A stretch of 5,798 nt of DNA. It comes from Candidatus Thalassarchaeaceae archaeon. Lineage in GTDB: Archaea > Thermoplasmatota > Poseidoniia > Poseidoniales > Thalassarchaeaceae. A program made the translations under genes and the position numbers. Each line of letters starts with the position of its first letter. The first letter of the stretch is position 1. Location: NCBI GenBank assembly GCA_030747885.1, contig JASLJW010000022.1, positions 1 through 5,798 on the forward strand, given 5' to 3'. Under the pieces are notes generated by a model. The model did not search any database, had not been told where the DNA came from, and saw nothing but the letters and a program-made list of their open reading frames with translations. Of the stretch, positions 5,718-5,798 are shown piece after piece.

Positions 5718-5798
5718 TCAATTGGGTCTCCATTGCCCAGGTCTTGGCATGAGGATTTGAGTATCTTGGTTTAGAACCTGTAATGTTCTATCCACTGC
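5718..5798 (-). CDS. Possible C-terminal 26 residues of an unrecognised upstream gene
   Basis: On the minus strand one frame is open from the window edge to TGA at 5720-5718, ending 22 bases before the gatE ATG. The residues (starting AVDRTLQVLNQD and ending GQWRPN) match no family I recognise and do not look like a GatD C-terminus. The spacing suits an operon neighbour of gatE, which would also explain why gatE lacks a visible promoter. Twenty-six codons without a stop is weak evidence, and the frame may be chance. Confidence 0.3.
   Translation of the reverse strand, partial: AVDRTLQVLNQDTQILMPRPGQWRPN

Overview
The window reads as a compact, mildly AT-rich archaeal chromosome fragment. The strongest taxonomic marker is GatE, the Glu-tRNA(Gln) amidotransferase subunit found only in archaea, supported by an archaeal-type peptidyl-tRNA hydrolase (Pth2). 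The accompanying phytoene desaturase, lipoprotein-type secreted protein and bacterial/eukaryotic-type GMP reductase fit a marine planktonic euryarchaeon of the Poseidoniales (Marine Group II) kind. That lineage call is inference; no rRNA or other decisive marker is present.

Layout: the left third is read on the plus strand. It holds the 3' end of a CrtI-family carotene desaturase (1-456), a small four-helix ABA4-like (DUF4281) membrane protein 11 bases downstream (468-893), and a full-length GMP reductase (936-1988). The right two thirds are read on the minus strand, converging on guaC with only 22 bases between the two stop codons. In transcription order they are: a possible 3' end of an unknown gene at the right edge (5798-5718), gatE (5695-3590), a small lipoprotein with a DUF4430/transcobalamin-C-like domain (3543-3085), an ECF-transporter S component (3025-2363), and pth2 (2382-2011), which overlaps the S-component gene. 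Coding density is very high and no gap exceeds about 60 bases. No RNA gene, CRISPR array or mobile element was seen.

How the genes fit together: the left pair is a carotenoid module, a desaturase followed by a homologue of the plant neoxanthin-related protein ABA4. The lipoprotein and S component look like the capture and membrane-binding parts of a vitamin uptake system, probably for a corrinoid; the ATPase and T subunits are not in the window. They sit between two tRNA-related genes, gatE (Gln-tRNA formation) and pth2 (recycling of peptidyl-tRNA). Start sites show mixed translation signals: clear GGAG/GAGG Shine-Dalgarno sequences for the ABA4-like, S-component and pth2 genes, but none for gatE or the lipoprotein gene. 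The lipoprotein gene instead has a TATA-like element placed as for a leaderless mRNA.
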